64,000 nt of DNA, taken from assembly GCF_031085155.1 (NCBI RefSeq), contig NZ_JAVHUL010000007.1, positions 40,105 through 104,104 on the forward strand. Direction: 5' to 3'. Source of the stretch: Mesonia profundi. GTDB taxonomy: Bacteria > Bacteroidota > Bacteroidia > Flavobacteriales > Flavobacteriaceae. Position numbers and translations under genes: made by a program. The number at the start of each line of letters is the position of its first letter. The first letter of the stretch is position 1. The notes below the pieces were generated by a model. That model saw nothing but the letters and a program-made list of their open reading frames with translations. It made no database searches and was not told the DNA's origin. Of the stretch, positions 1 to 8,878 are shown piece after piece.

Positions 1-2
1 TT

Positions 3-926
3 GAAATAGGTACTTTTAATGATTTCATCGGAATTAAAGGTGGCATCATTCCTTGGTTAGAACACGAATCCCCCATCCAGAAAATTGCTGAAGCTGTTGC
101 AGAAGATACCCGTTTAGCGATGGATGATTCCACTCCGTTTACGATGGTTTCTCATTTTCAAGAACATAAAAAGTTTAAAATTAGCAGTGCGGAAGAACTC
201 ATTAGAGATATTAGAATGTTGAAAAGCAAAGCTGAAATCGCACACCTTCAATACCCAATGGACTTAACCCTGCAAGTACACCAAGCGACAGCGAGAATTC
301 TAAAACCAGGAATTACCACCGCCGAAGTGGAAGACTTTATTCACAAAGCGCATCAAAAATTAGGTATTGCCAGTGGAAACTACTTTTGTATTGTTTTATT
401 CGGAAAAGATTCTAGTTTCCCTCACGGCGTAAAATCACCAAAACCACTGGAGGAAAATGATATTGTTTTAGTAGATACCGGTACGCAGTATAACGGTTAT
501 ATTTCTGACATTACCAGAACCTATAGTTATGGAGACGCTACCGATAAGGAAAAAGAAATTTGGAAAAATGAAAAAGCAGCTCAATTCGCTGCTTTTGATG
601 CCGCACAACTCGGCAAGCCTTGCGGGCATATAGACGACCAAGTACGCGTGCAATTAGAAAAAGACGGACTCGGCCCCAACTACGACCTACCGGGTTTACC
701 GCATAGAACAGGTCACGGTATTGGATTAGACATCCACGAACATCCATTTATTTTAAGAGGAAATGACATTAAGATACAAGCAGGAATGACGTTTAGTATT
801 GAACCTATGATTGTGGTTCCAGATGAATTCGGAATTCGATTAGAAGATCACGTTTATATGACAGAAGAAGGTCCGCAATGGTTTACAGAGCCATCACATA
901 GTATCGATAACCCGTTTGGAGTTTAA
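3..926 (+). CDS. M24 family metallopeptidase (Xaa-Pro aminopeptidase type), 5' end outside window
   Basis: The reading frame is open from base 3, so the N-terminal part lies before the window; the internal ATG at 120 is not the start. The visible 307 codons hold a full pita-bread catalytic domain. The five metal ligands of the M24 family can be seen: Asp in VLVDTGTQYNGYISDITRTY (two Asp), His in the GHGIGLDIHEHP stretch, Glu in FSIEPM and Glu in GIRLEDH. M24 aminopeptidases of this class release an N-terminal residue next to proline in the cytoplasm. The missing N-terminal creatinase-like domain would separate aminopeptidase P from prolidase, so the exact substrate is uncertain. No downstream partner gene is seen; repeats follow. 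Confidence 0.9.
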   Translation, partial: EIGTFNDFIGIKGGIIPWLEHESPIQKIAEAVAEDTRLAMDDSTPFTMVSHFQEHKKFKISSAEELIRDIRMLKSKAEIAHLQYPMDLTLQVHQATARILKPGITTAEVEDFIHKAHQKLGIASGNYFCIVLFGKDSSFPHGVKSPKPLEENDIVLVDTGTQYNGYISDITRTYSYGDATDKEKEIWKNEKAAQFAAFDAAQLGKPCGHIDDQVRVQLEKDGLGPNYDLPGLPHRTGHGIGLDIHEHPFILRGNDIKIQAGMTFSIEPMIVVPDEFGIRLEDHVYMTEEGPQWFTEPSHSIDNPFGV

Positions 927-933
927 CGTTGTT

Positions 934-1292
934 GTCACTTCGATTGGGCTGCTTTAGAAAACAAGCAATCTTAGATGGCGTAGCTTTTCTTAGTAGGTTG
1001 TATCGAGAAGACTCGGCTAAAACGATTTTCGTGTCTTGATCATGAGTTCTCGATACACTGCTTTCTCTCCATTGCATTACGAAAGAGCAGCACTCGAACT
1101 GACATGTCACTTCGATTGGGCTGCTTTAGAAAATAAGCAACCTTAGATGGCGTAGCTTTTCTTAGCCCGTTGTATCGAGAAGACTTGGTTAAAAACGATT
1201 TTCGTGTCCCGGTCATGAGTTCTCGATACTCTGTTTTCTCTTCACTGCGTTACGAAAAGCAGCACCTACCGCAGGCAGGCTTCTACTGACAT
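934..1292. repeat. Tandem duplication of an intergenic repeat, two units of about 172 and 187 bp
   Basis: Unit one starts at 934 and unit two at 1106. Both start with GTCACTTCGATTGGGCTGC, share ATGGCGTAGCTTTTCTTAG and CATGAGTTCTCGATAC inside, and end in CTGACAT. Unit two carries a small extra palindromic insert, CCGCAGGCAGG, near 1268. No open frame is conserved between the units, so they are non-coding. The rest of 927-1397 holds no gene that I can see. Confidence 0.85.
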
Positions 1293-1397
1293 CCATTTAA
1301 AAATAGAGCTCACGATAAATTTTTATTTACTAACTTAGTAATACAAAAACACAATACACTAAATGTAAACACTTTATACTGACTTAAGAAAGAAAAG

Positions 1398-2002
1398 ATG
1401 CTAGGAGAAATTATAGGAGCGATTGTACAGATATTAGTTTTTACACTGATTCCATTTCTAGTATATCTGGTTAAGAAGAAAACTTTAAAAGGATTTTTAG
1501 ATTCTATAGGCTTAAAAAAATCTAATATAAAAGCCAATTTACTTGCTGTCTTGGCATCACTTATTTTAGTGATTCCCCCCTAAAGAGTGATTCCTTTAGA
1601 GAAATTATGTTTAATCCGCATAGTATAACCGGGAAATTAGGAGAGATGGGGGTTGGGACTAATTCAATAATTATTCTTTTAATCGTGGCTATATTCAAAA
1701 CATCTTTTGCTGAAGAGATTCTATTTCGTGGATTTATAGGCAAAGGATTAATTAATTCAATGAGGTTTATAAAAGGCAATACGCTCCAAGCAATCATTTT
1801 TGGAGTATTACATTTGGCGCTCTTTGCTACTATTACGCTTAACCTCTCTATTTTAAGTATCATTTTTATTTCTACAGCGCTTATAGCTTATGTTTTTGGG
1901 TATCTAAATGAAAAAAAAGCGAATGGGAGTATTATTCCTAGCTGGATTGCCCATGCCTTAGCAAATACGGCCACTTACATATGTGTTGGATTCTTGATGT
2001 AA
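1398..2002 (+). pseudogene. CPBP family intramembrane glutamic protease, interrupted by a frameshift
   Basis: Two adjoining frames together make one CPBP (CAAX/Abi type) membrane protein. The first (1398-1583) gives membrane helices and ends at TAA just after a run of six C (1575-1580). The second frame, entered by a -1 shift at this run, continues through the ATG at 1607 to 2002. The second part holds the family motifs: EEILFRGF (EExxxR), FGVLHLALF (FxxxH) and WIAHALANT. CPBP proteins are membrane proteases or immunity-type proteins. One more C would restore a single frame of about 200 codons. Whether this is a real mutation, a phase-variable C tract or a sequencing error cannot be told from the sequence. 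Confidence 0.7.
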
Positions 2003-2202
2003 CGAGATAAAGTAGAAATAAATCGGTTGTCTTATCAAAAATAGAAGTTAGCGTTTACATCAATGATACCTAACCAATGAACGAAGGTGTTTTAATGGAT
2101 GCAGTGCTCAACTCTGGATGATAAGTGATAAAAGTTTATTATTGGAGAGAGAGTGGATAGTACAATTGAATTTCATAAAAAAAACTTTAAAAAAATCCAT
2201 AA

Positions 2203-2233
2203 AAAAAGCCCTCTCCAAAGGAGAAGGCTTTTT
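2203..2233 (-). terminator. Rho-independent terminator of rpsA
   Basis: Hairpin with arms AAAAAGCC..TCTCC and GGAGA..GGCTTTTT around an AAA loop, 25 bp beyond the rpsA stop on the minus strand, with the A-rich side giving the U tract. Confidence 0.8.
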
Positions 2234-2257
2234 ATTTATGGATAAATAGTCAGAAAA

Positions 2258-4081
2258 TTACTTCCCTTCCATTTTATCTTTTAAAGCTTGTAAGTCTGCA
2301 TTAGCATCTCCAAGAGTAGGTTTGTTCTCCTCTTGTGATTTCTTAGCGGCTTGTTTTACAATCTTAGCTTCGTCTTCTTTATGAATAGACATATGAGAAG
2401 CAACTACACGCTTAAATTCTTTATTGAATTCAATGATGATAAACTCAGCTTCGTCTCCTTTACCTAATTTAGATCCATCTTCTTTCTCTAAATGACGTGT
2501 CGGTACAAATGCGGTGATATCTTCGTTAAATTCAATCGTAGCTCCTTTGTCTACCATCTCATCGATAGTAGCGGTATGCTTCGTTCCTACTGCGAACTCA
2601 GTTACATACTTATCCCAAGGATTATCTTCTGTTTGCTTATGACCTAAACTTAATTTACGTCCTTCCACATCCAACTCAAGAACTACAACGTCTAATTTAT
2701 CTCCTACGTTACAGAATTCTGATGGGTGCTTAATTTTCTTAGTCCAAGAAAGGTCTGAGATATAAATTAAACCATCAATTCCTTCTTCTAATTCTACGAA
2801 CACACCAAAGTTAGTAAAGTTTCTTACGATACCATTATGACGAGAACCAACTGGATATTTAGTAGTAATATCTGTCCAAGGATCTGGCGTTAATTGCTTA
2901 ATACCAAGAGACATTTTACGCTCTTCTCTATCTAAAGTTAAGATTTGCGCTTCTACCTCATCTCCTACATTTACGAAATCCTGAGCCGAACGCAAGTGCG
3001 TAGACCAAGACATTTCAGAAACGTGGATTAATCCTTCAACACCTTCGGCTACTTCGATAAATGCACCGTAATCTGCGATTACAACTACTTTACCTTTTAC
3101 TTTATCCCCAACTTTTAAGTTTTCGTCTAAAGCTTCCCAAGGATGTTTGCTTAATTGTTTAAGACCTAATTGAATTCTCGTTTTAGCCTCATCAAAGTCT
3201 AAAATTACAACATTCAATTTCTGATCTAATTCAACAATCTCATTTGGATGGTTGATTCTAGACCAAGAAAGATCTGTAATGTGAACTAATCCATCAACTC
3301 CTCCAAGATCAACAAACACACCGTAAGAAGTAATATTCTTCACGGTACCTTCTAATACTTGACCTTTTTCTAATTGACCAATAATTTCTTTTTTCTGTTC
3401 CTCGATATCTGCTTCAATAAGCGCTTTATGAGAAACAACAACGTTTTTAAACTCGTGATTAATTTTCACCACTTTAAATTCCATTGTTTTATTTACGTAA
3501 GCATCGTAATCTCTAATTGGCTTCACGTCAATTTGAGAACCTGGTAAGAAGGCTTCGATTCCAAATACATCTACAATCATACCACCTTTAGTACGACATT
3601 TAACGAATCCATTAACGATAGTCGCTTCTTCATGGGCCGCATTAACGCGATCCCAAGCCTTAATTACACGAGCTTTACGGTGAGAAAGTATCAATTGTCC
3701 TGTTGAGTCCTCACGAACATCAATAAGCACTTCTACTTTATCTCCTTCCTTTAAACTTGGGTTGTAACGAAATTCGTTTAGAGAGATTACCCCTTCACTC
3801 TTTGCGTTGATATCAATAATCGCATCACGATCTGTAATGTTGATTACCGTACCTTCTACTACCTCATCATCTAAGGTATCTACAAAGTTTTCGGCTACTA
3901 ATTTCTCAAACTCTTCTAACTTTGTATCATCAATTGGGTCAATTCCCTCTTCATAATTGTGCCAGTTAAAATCTTTTAAGAATTTTTCAGGATTTTCTTG
4001 TTGCTCGCTTGGAGCTGGTTGAGAATCGGTTGCCATTCCAGCTACTTCTTCTACTTCAGGAGTGTTTTTTTCTTCAGCCAT
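2258..4081 (-). CDS. rpsA: 30S ribosomal protein S1
   Basis: A protein of 607 residues with six S1 (OB-fold) RNA-binding repeats, starting near residues 75, 160, 245, 330, 417 and 505; repeats three to five carry the clear GVFVDL/GAFIEV...GLIHVSELSW-type pattern. S1 binds mRNA and helps the small subunit capture it. An acidic extension of about 70 residues precedes the first repeat, as in other Bacteroidota S1 proteins, and a Lys-rich tail follows the last. In this phylum Shine-Dalgarno sites are little used, so S1 is expected to matter strongly for initiation. The ATG at 4081 follows an untranslated leader of about 120 bp from a strong promoter. Confidence 0.97.
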   Translation of the reverse strand: MAEEKNTPEVEEVAGMATDSQPAPSEQQENPEKFLKDFNWHNYEEGIDPIDDTKLEEFEKLVAENFVDTLDDEVVEGTVINITDRDAIIDINAKSEGVISLNEFRYNPSLKEGDKVEVLIDVREDSTGQLILSHRKARVIKAWDRVNAAHEEATIVNGFVKCRTKGGMIVDVFGIEAFLPGSQIDVKPIRDYDAYVNKTMEFKVVKINHEFKNVVVSHKALIEADIEEQKKEIIGQLEKGQVLEGTVKNITSYGVFVDLGGVDGLVHITDLSWSRINHPNEIVELDQKLNVVILDFDEAKTRIQLGLKQLSKHPWEALDENLKVGDKVKGKVVVIADYGAFIEVAEGVEGLIHVSEMSWSTHLRSAQDFVNVGDEVEAQILTLDREERKMSLGIKQLTPDPWTDITTKYPVGSRHNGIVRNFTNFGVFVELEEGIDGLIYISDLSWTKKIKHPSEFCNVGDKLDVVVLELDVEGRKLSLGHKQTEDNPWDKYVTEFAVGTKHTATIDEMVDKGATIEFNEDITAFVPTRHLEKEDGSKLGKGDEAEFIIIEFNKEFKRVVASHMSIHKEDEAKIVKQAAKKSQEENKPTLGDANADLQALKDKMEGK

Positions 4082-4205
4082 TGCTGATTATCAATTTGTA
4101 TTCTGTAATTTCTTCGGAAGGTTTAAACAACTGAAACACAGAAGTGTTTATAAAAAATTTAGTTTATTTCCTTTCTCATTTTCCGAAACGCTGTGAAAAG
4201 GAGTG

Positions 4206-4236
4206 CAAAAATACAACTTATTTTTTGATATTCAAA
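4206..4236 (-). promoter_or_regulatory. Promoter of rpsA (Bacteroidota -33/-7 type)
   Basis: On the minus strand, TTTG at 4236-4233 and TATTTTTG at 4213-4206 are separated by exactly 19 bp, matching the Bacteroidota -33 TTTG / -7 TAnnTTTG consensus. The transcript would start near 4200 and carry a leader of about 120 nt before the S1 start codon, long enough for autoregulation by S1, which is known in other bacteria but not shown here. Confidence 0.75.
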
Positions 4237-4271
4237 CGCTTAGCTCAAAATTTATAAACGAGAATAGTGCG

Positions 4272-4961
4272 CTAGTTTTCTATGTATTCTAAAGCCAACC
4301 GTTTTAGTTTTTCAAACTGCTCCTCTTTAGATAAAATACTGTTATCAAACAAGATGGCGTCTTCTGCTTTTACTAAGGGAGAGTCTTCTCTGGTAGTATC
4401 TATATGATCTCTTTCCTGGATATTTTTCAACACCTCTTCATACGTTACTTCATCGCCTTTAGCCATAAGTTCTTCATACCTACGTTGTGCTCTTTTTTCC
4501 GCGGAAGCGTTCATAAAAATTTTAAGTTCGGCTTTGGGAAAAACTACGGTACCAATATCCCGACCGTCCATTACGATGCCTTTCTCTGCGCCCATTTTTT
4601 GTTGCTGCTCTACCAGTTTTTTTCGTACCGAAGAAATCGCAGCAATCGGACTCACAAACTGAGAAACCTCTAGACTGCGAATCTCGTTTTCTACATTACT
4701 TCCGTTAAGGTAAACCTCTGCAATATCATTTTTGGAGTTCAGCTTAAAATTGATTTGAATCTCGCTTAATTTTTTTTCTAAATCTTGCTCTTTCAAATAG
4801 TCATCCCCCACCAAATTATGCTTCATTGCAAATAAAGCCACAGCTCGGTACATCGCTCCCGTGTCAATATAAACGTATCCCAAGGCTTTGGCTAGTTGTT
4901 TGGCAACGGTACTTTTCCCCGTAGAAGAGAATCCGTCAATGGCAATAATAATTTTTTTCAA
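4272..4961 (-). CDS. cmk: (d)CMP kinase
   Basis: Phosphorylates CMP and dCMP with ATP in pyrimidine nucleotide supply. The P-loop GFSSTGKST lies at the N-terminus, and MDGRDIGTVVFPKA is the family NMP-binding signature; the C-terminal half has the usual RRYEELMAKG lid region. I place the start at the TTG at 4961, giving MKKIIIAIDG and 229 residues, the usual family length. The upstream ATG at 4997 would add 12 residues that do not look like the family. A weak -7-like box (TATTTTCG, 5011-5004) would put the transcript start near 4997, which also favours the TTG. It lies downstream of porQ in the same direction, an order common in this phylum. Confidence 0.93.
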   Translation of the reverse strand: MKKIIIAIDGFSSTGKSTVAKQLAKALGYVYIDTGAMYRAVALFAMKHNLVGDDYLKEQDLEKKLSEIQINFKLNSKNDIAEVYLNGSNVENEIRSLEVSQFVSPIAAISSVRKKLVEQQQKMGAEKGIVMDGRDIGTVVFPKAELKIFMNASAEKRAQRRYEELMAKGDEVTYEEVLKNIQERDHIDTTREDSPLVKAEDAILFDNSILSKEEQFEKLKRLALEYIEN

Positions 4962-5243
4962 AACTAAGCTAATTTGTATGGATGAATCAAAATTCAATAA
5001 ATACGAAAATAGAATTTATTTGGCAGTTCTAGCCTATGAAAAAGTTTCTTTTTTACTCGTTCTATGATTCTTATTTTTTTATCCTTAACGGAATTGCAAT
5101 CAACAAAACTACCTAAACGCTTACTGCTTTTAATACTTTTATCATATAAGAAAGATTTTTTACTTCTAGCCCTTAAGCTTAAATGAACTCATATTCAAAA
5201 AAGTATTTTAAAAAGCTGACAACTACTAATTAGAGAAGTTTTA

Positions 5244-6263
5244 TTATTGCAAATCAATCTGAAGTCCGAAGAAACTAGAACTGGACGCACTGCTATAACG
5301 GGCATAACTATAACTTAAGCGAAGTTTATTAAACTTCACAGATAAACCACCACTAATTCCAGCAAAGGAACGCTGGTCTACAATACGCAATTCTTCCCCG
5401 CGTCTAAAGCTGTATCCCAGTCTTAGATTGAAACCCCCATCTGGGAAAATTTCGGCACCTATAATGGTATGCCTAAGCACATTATTAAAGAAGCCAGGAT
5501 CATCTTTTTCTACATTCCCTTCTAAATCGGTTTCATTTCTAGCCGAATTGCTAAAAGCAATGTTCCACTCTTGTAAATTCTCTAAAGTCACATGCCAGCG
5601 AATAGGAATATTCTCTGCTCTTTGAGAAATTCCCAAATCTATTTCTAACGGAATCTTTTCGTAAGATTCAGCATAAGGGGTAAATTGGGTTCCTATATTT
5701 CTAACCACTCCGGCTACAACTAAACCCCAATCTTCATAAAAATAGGTAATTCCCAAATCTACCGCACCTCCAAAGGAAGAATATTGCTCTAATTTAGAAG
5801 AAATTAATTTCACACTGGCGCCTACATGAAAATCAGTCCACGGGATATTATACGCATAACCAAAAGAAAGCGCTGCTTCCCCTCCACTAAAATCTCCTGT
5901 AGCTTCTCCAAATTCATTATAACCATCAAACTGACCATAATTAATATAAGTGATTCCTGTATGAAAAACCTGCGTTCTTCTATCAAATAAATAAGCGTAG
6001 GATGCAGTCCCGTAGTTAACATCACCCAGGTAATTCACATAGTTGACAGACAGCTGATTATCCATCCTAAAGTTGATCAAAGAAGGGTTGTAAATTGCGG
6101 CAGTAGGATCGTAATCGTAGGTCGTAATGTTTTTACCTCCCAAGGCTGCTTGCCGCGGAGAAGCTACCAAATTAAGAAATTGGTACGTAGACTGTCCTCC
6201 TATTTGCGCCGACAAATGGAATGAGCAGATAAATAATAAGAGTACCAAGCCTATTCTTTGCAT
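5244..6263 (-). CDS. porQ: Type IX secretion system protein PorQ
   Basis: A 339-residue protein with a signal peptide ending at SAQ (about residue 20), followed by IGGQSTYQFLNL and PRQAALGG, which are typical of PorQ. The rest is a series of amphipathic beta strands (aromatic, alternating) that fits a 14-strand outer-membrane barrel, ending in an aromatic-rich strand FFGLQIDLQ. PorQ belongs to the PorV/PorQ group and, with PorU, PorV and PorZ, forms the cell-surface attachment complex that processes type IX cargo. A type IX cargo protein is encoded at 31176-32414 in this window. A perfect -7 box ends 5 bp before the ATG. Confidence 0.88.
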   Translation of the reverse strand: MQRIGLVLLLFICSFHLSAQIGGQSTYQFLNLVASPRQAALGGKNITTYDYDPTAAIYNPSLINFRMDNQLSVNYVNYLGDVNYGTASYAYLFDRRTQVFHTGITYINYGQFDGYNEFGEATGDFSGGEAALSFGYAYNIPWTDFHVGASVKLISSKLEQYSSFGGAVDLGITYFYEDWGLVVAGVVRNIGTQFTPYAESYEKIPLEIDLGISQRAENIPIRWHVTLENLQEWNIAFSNSARNETDLEGNVEKDDPGFFNNVLRHTIIGAEIFPDGGFNLRLGYSFRRGEELRIVDQRSFAGISGGLSVKFNKLRLSYSYARYSSASSSSFFGLQIDLQ

Positions 6264-6268
6264 AGCGG

Positions 6269-6276
6269 CAAAAGTA
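6269..6276 (-). promoter_or_regulatory. -7 box of porQ, probably giving a leaderless transcript
   Basis: TACTTTTG on the minus strand fits TAnnTTTG exactly and lies only 5 bp before the porQ ATG at 6263, so the transcript would begin at or next to the start codon. No clear TTTG is seen 19 bp further upstream. Confidence 0.45.
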
Positions 6277-6330
6277 ACTATTTATGATAGGAAACGGAAT
6301 AGGAACGTTTTTATTTTCGAGGAAGGAATA

Positions 6331-6361
6331 AAAAAAGTCCCAATTAAAAAATTGAGACTTT
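6331..6361 (-). terminator. Rho-independent terminator of the FKBP lipoprotein gene
   Basis: Arms AAAGTCCCAATT and AATTGAGACTTT (one mismatch) form a hairpin 13 bp beyond the stop at 6375; the minus strand then has a run of T. Confidence 0.75.
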
Positions 6362-6374
6362 ATAAGTTTATCAT

Positions 6375-7319
6375 TTAAGGAAAACTAGGATCTAAATAAT
6401 CTGGTGTCCCATTTCCATTGGAATCAGGAAATGTGATTTCGTCTGAAGAAATCCATCCGTCTTCGTTAGTATCATTTACTTCAATTTCATCTTTAGTAAG
6501 AACGCCGTCACCATCATCATCGGTATCTGCAAAATTTGGCACACGATCTCCATCGGAATCTGTACTAGGTAAATAAAAATCATTATTAAGGTCTTCCATA
6601 TATGACGGAATCCCATCATCATCATGATCTATTTGAATCCCTTTGTACAATTGAAAAGAAAAAATTAAAGCTTCGTACTGTCCAATAGGTGAATTGAAAG
6701 GTGGATCTGCAAAGTAGCCCAATCCAGAAGGAATAAATACTGCTCCAATACCAAAATCATCATTGTAACTTACGGTTCCATCATTATTGGCTACAAAACC
6801 AGAAGCGCCTTTAAATTCATTAACTCCTTCAACAAAACCAGTAATAAAACCTCCTTCTCCAATATCTGGAAGATCGAAACTTGTTGGGTTAATACTTTGG
6901 TCAAAAGGCTCACCATCTAGTAACTCTCCTCTATAGGTAACAATCACCTTATCTGCAAAAGTAGGCTGGTATTCACTTTCTGCACCTTTTCTTATTTGAA
7001 GGTAATACAATGTGTACTCTATATCTCTATCTAAAACCGTTTTAGACTTTAGAAACGGGGAGTCTATGATAGGTGTTTCCCCTGAATTTTCTCCCGCAAT
7101 GACACCAAAAACCATATTTTGATAATTGGGATTGTTTAGGTTATCCTCCATTTTATAAAAATGGGTTTCTAAAAAAGTTAAAATCTGCTGCTCATTTTCA
7201 GCCGCAACCTCTGCTCGATCTCTTAGCTCGACTTTAACACCTCCATCGTCATCACTACCACAAGACACTAAGCTCATAACAGCAATCATCAAGGTAAAAA
7301 TTAATTTATATTTCATCAT
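6375..7319 (-). CDS. FKBP-type peptidyl-prolyl isomerase lipoprotein with calcium-binding repeats
   Basis: The 314-residue protein has a lipoprotein signal (SLVSC, Cys20) followed by GSDDD, which resembles the flavobacterial surface-export signal. An FKBP-like domain covers about residues 60-225 (VTYRGELLDGEPFDQS, FITGFVEGVNEF, IPSGLGYF). The C-terminal 85 residues hold Asp-rich repeats of the type DxDxDGxPDxxD (for example DTDDDGDGVLTKDE, DSNGNGTPDYLD), as in thrombospondin type 3 and EF-hand-like calcium sites. It may fold secreted or surface proteins at the cell surface. It resembles GldI only in the FKBP part. A terminator follows; porQ lies downstream in the same direction but has its own promoter. 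Confidence 0.85.
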   Translation of the reverse strand: MMKYKLIFTLMIAVMSLVSCGSDDDGGVKVELRDRAEVAAENEQQILTFLETHFYKMEDNLNNPNYQNMVFGVIAGENSGETPIIDSPFLKSKTVLDRDIEYTLYYLQIRKGAESEYQPTFADKVIVTYRGELLDGEPFDQSINPTSFDLPDIGEGGFITGFVEGVNEFKGASGFVANNDGTVSYNDDFGIGAVFIPSGLGYFADPPFNSPIGQYEALIFSFQLYKGIQIDHDDDGIPSYMEDLNNDFYLPSTDSDGDRVPNFADTDDDGDGVLTKDEIEVNDTNEDGWISSDEITFPDSNGNGTPDYLDPSFP

Positions 7320-7393
7320 TTATGCTTTTTAAGGCTGCAAGATACAATTTTCTTATATTTTTGTTTTGACTTAAAGTTTAAATTTACTCAACT

Positions 7394-7798
7394 ATGCGAA
7401 TAGATAAGTTTTTATGGTGTGTTCGCTACTTTAAAACCAGAAGCATTGCTACAAATGCTTGTAAAAAAGGACACGTAAAAATAAATGGCAGTAGCGTTAA
7501 ACCTTCTAGAGATGTTTATGCTACAGATAAAATTGAAGTAAGAAAAAATCAAATTAACTATAAGGTTGAAGTTTTAGATCTACCTCCTTCTCGGGTAGGC
7601 GCAAAATTAGTCAACATTTATATTATTGATATTACTCCAAAAGAAAATTTAGAGAAGCTAGATCTTTTAAAGTATTCTAAAGATTATTATCGCAAAAAAG
7701 GAACCGGAAGACCTACAAAAAAAGACAGAAGAGATATTGATGAATGGTTTGAAAAACCGAAATCTGAAATAGAACCAGATCAAGAAGAAAAAGACTAA
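7394..7798 (+). CDS. hslR: S4-domain RNA-binding protein, Hsp15 family
   Basis: A 134-residue protein whose N-terminal 60 residues form an S4 RNA-binding domain (MRIDKFLWCVRYFKTRSIA, ACKKGHVKINGSSVKPSRDV). The C-terminus is basic and then acidic (GTGRPTKKDRRDIDEWF), as usual for this family. Hsp15 in E. coli binds free 50S subunits that carry stalled nascent chains, so a role in ribosome rescue is likely. The phosphoribosyltransferase gene starts 3 bp after its stop, so the two are probably co-transcribed. Confidence 0.88.
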   Translation: MRIDKFLWCVRYFKTRSIATNACKKGHVKINGSSVKPSRDVYATDKIEVRKNQINYKVEVLDLPPSRVGAKLVNIYIIDITPKENLEKLDLLKYSKDYYRKKGTGRPTKKDRRDIDEWFEKPKSEIEPDQEEKD

Positions 7799-7801
7799 GC
7801 T

Positions 7802-8302
7802 ATGAAAAAGGAGACCACATTAATCTTGAACCACACTCAAATAGAGCATAAAATTAGAAGAATTGCTTTTCAAATCTATGAGAACAATATAGAGGAGAAA
7901 GAAATAGTCCTTGCCGGAATAGCACGCAGTGGTTATATTTTTGCCGAAAAGTTAAAAGAGTGCCTAGAAAACATCTCCCCTATTCGAATAATTCTTTGCG
8001 AAGTAACTGTCAACAAAAAGAAGCCTTTAGATATTGTAAAAACATCTTTAGAAGAAGAACAATACAATAACAAATCTATCATTATGGTAGATGATGTACT
8101 CAACTCTGGTGCTACATTAATCTACGGCATTAAACATTTTTTAAATGTACCCTTAAAGAAATTGCAGACGGCCGTTTTGGTAGACAGAAGTCATAAAAGA
8201 TACCCTATTAAAGCAGATTTTAAAGGCATTTCTCTTTCTACGTCTTTAAGTGAACGAGTGAAAGTATCTTTAAAGGGAGAGTATAAAGCAGAGCTTTTAT
8301 AA
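7802..8302 (+). CDS. Phosphoribosyltransferase family protein (PyrR-like)
   Basis: A 166-residue type I phosphoribosyltransferase. The PRPP-binding loop is IIMVDDVLNSGATL, and the N-terminal GIARSGYIFAEKL and the YPIKADFKGISLSTS region fit the PyrR/uracil-type fold. PyrR-like proteins of Bacteroidota lack a demonstrated attenuation role, so I do not assign regulation of pyrimidine genes; the sequence shows no pyr attenuator here. It follows hslR by 3 bp. Its last two codons overlap the end of the convergent aroK gene, which uses the complementary strand of the same TTATAA for its own stop. Confidence 0.8.
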   Translation: MKKETTLILNHTQIEHKIRRIAFQIYENNIEEKEIVLAGIARSGYIFAEKLKECLENISPIRIILCEVTVNKKKPLDIVKTSLEEEQYNNKSIIMVDDVLNSGATLIYGIKHFLNVPLKKLQTAVLVDRSHKRYPIKADFKGISLSTSLSERVKVSLKGEYKAELL

Positions 8303-8815
8303 TTTTTGCTGAATTAAATCTACCGTTTCTTTTAGGCTCAACGAAGTCACATCTAAGATCAAGTCACTTTGCATATAGTAAAACTGACGCTCAAATAAAT
8401 GCTTTCTAATAAAGTCATTTAGATCTGCTCTACTTTTTTGAGATCGGATAAGAGGTCTGTTTTCTTTTTCTTCAAACAAGCGATCGCTAAGTACATTTAC
8501 ATCTACTTTTAAATAAATAAGTTTCACCTGCTTATTTTCTTTTAGTAATTCTAGATTATTAGCATAACATGGTGCGCCCCCTCCCAATGCTAAAATGAAA
8601 CTTTCTGAGTTCGATAAAAGCGATTTTAGCACTTCGTTTTCCTTTTTTCTGAAATAAATTTCACTTTTTATAGAAAAAATTTCAGCGATGGACATTTGCT
8701 CATTTTCTTCAATCACTTCATCCAAATCTAAATTTTTTAAACTTAATTTATTGGCTAACAGACGTCCAACTTTAGATTTTCCGGAGCCCATATATCCACA
8801 CAAAACAATTTTCAT
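8297..8815 (-). CDS. aroK: Shikimate kinase
   Basis: Adds phosphate to shikimate in the aromatic amino-acid pathway. At 172 residues it has the usual length. The Walker A motif GYMGSGKSKVG lies at residues 7-17; the shikimate-binding Asp follows in LDLDEVIEE; FRKKENEVL and ALGGGAPCY are the family's substrate-binding motifs; and ENRPLI begins the lid. No other aro gene is adjacent. Its stop overlaps the end of the phosphoribosyltransferase gene from the other strand by 6 bp, with no room for a separate terminator. Confidence 0.95.
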   Translation of the reverse strand: MKIVLCGYMGSGKSKVGRLLANKLSLKNLDLDEVIEENEQMSIAEIFSIKSEIYFRKKENEVLKSLLSNSESFILALGGGAPCYANNLELLKENKQVKLIYLKVDVNVLSDRLFEEKENRPLIRSQKSRADLNDFIRKHLFERQFYYMQSDLILDVTSLSLKETVDLIQQKL

Positions 8816-8878
8816 AGCCGTAATTTAAAGAGTGTTTATTTTTTTTTTAAAGATATTGAAAATTGTTAGACATTTTAC

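Noticed and set aside
4404..4673. 89-codon frame opposite cmk
   Set aside because: Antisense shadow; composition unlike real proteins here.
7802..8302. Use of the PyrR-like protein as evidence for pyrimidine attenuation
   Set aside because: No attenuator or antiterminator stem is seen before pyrD, and the gene is linked to hslR instead.
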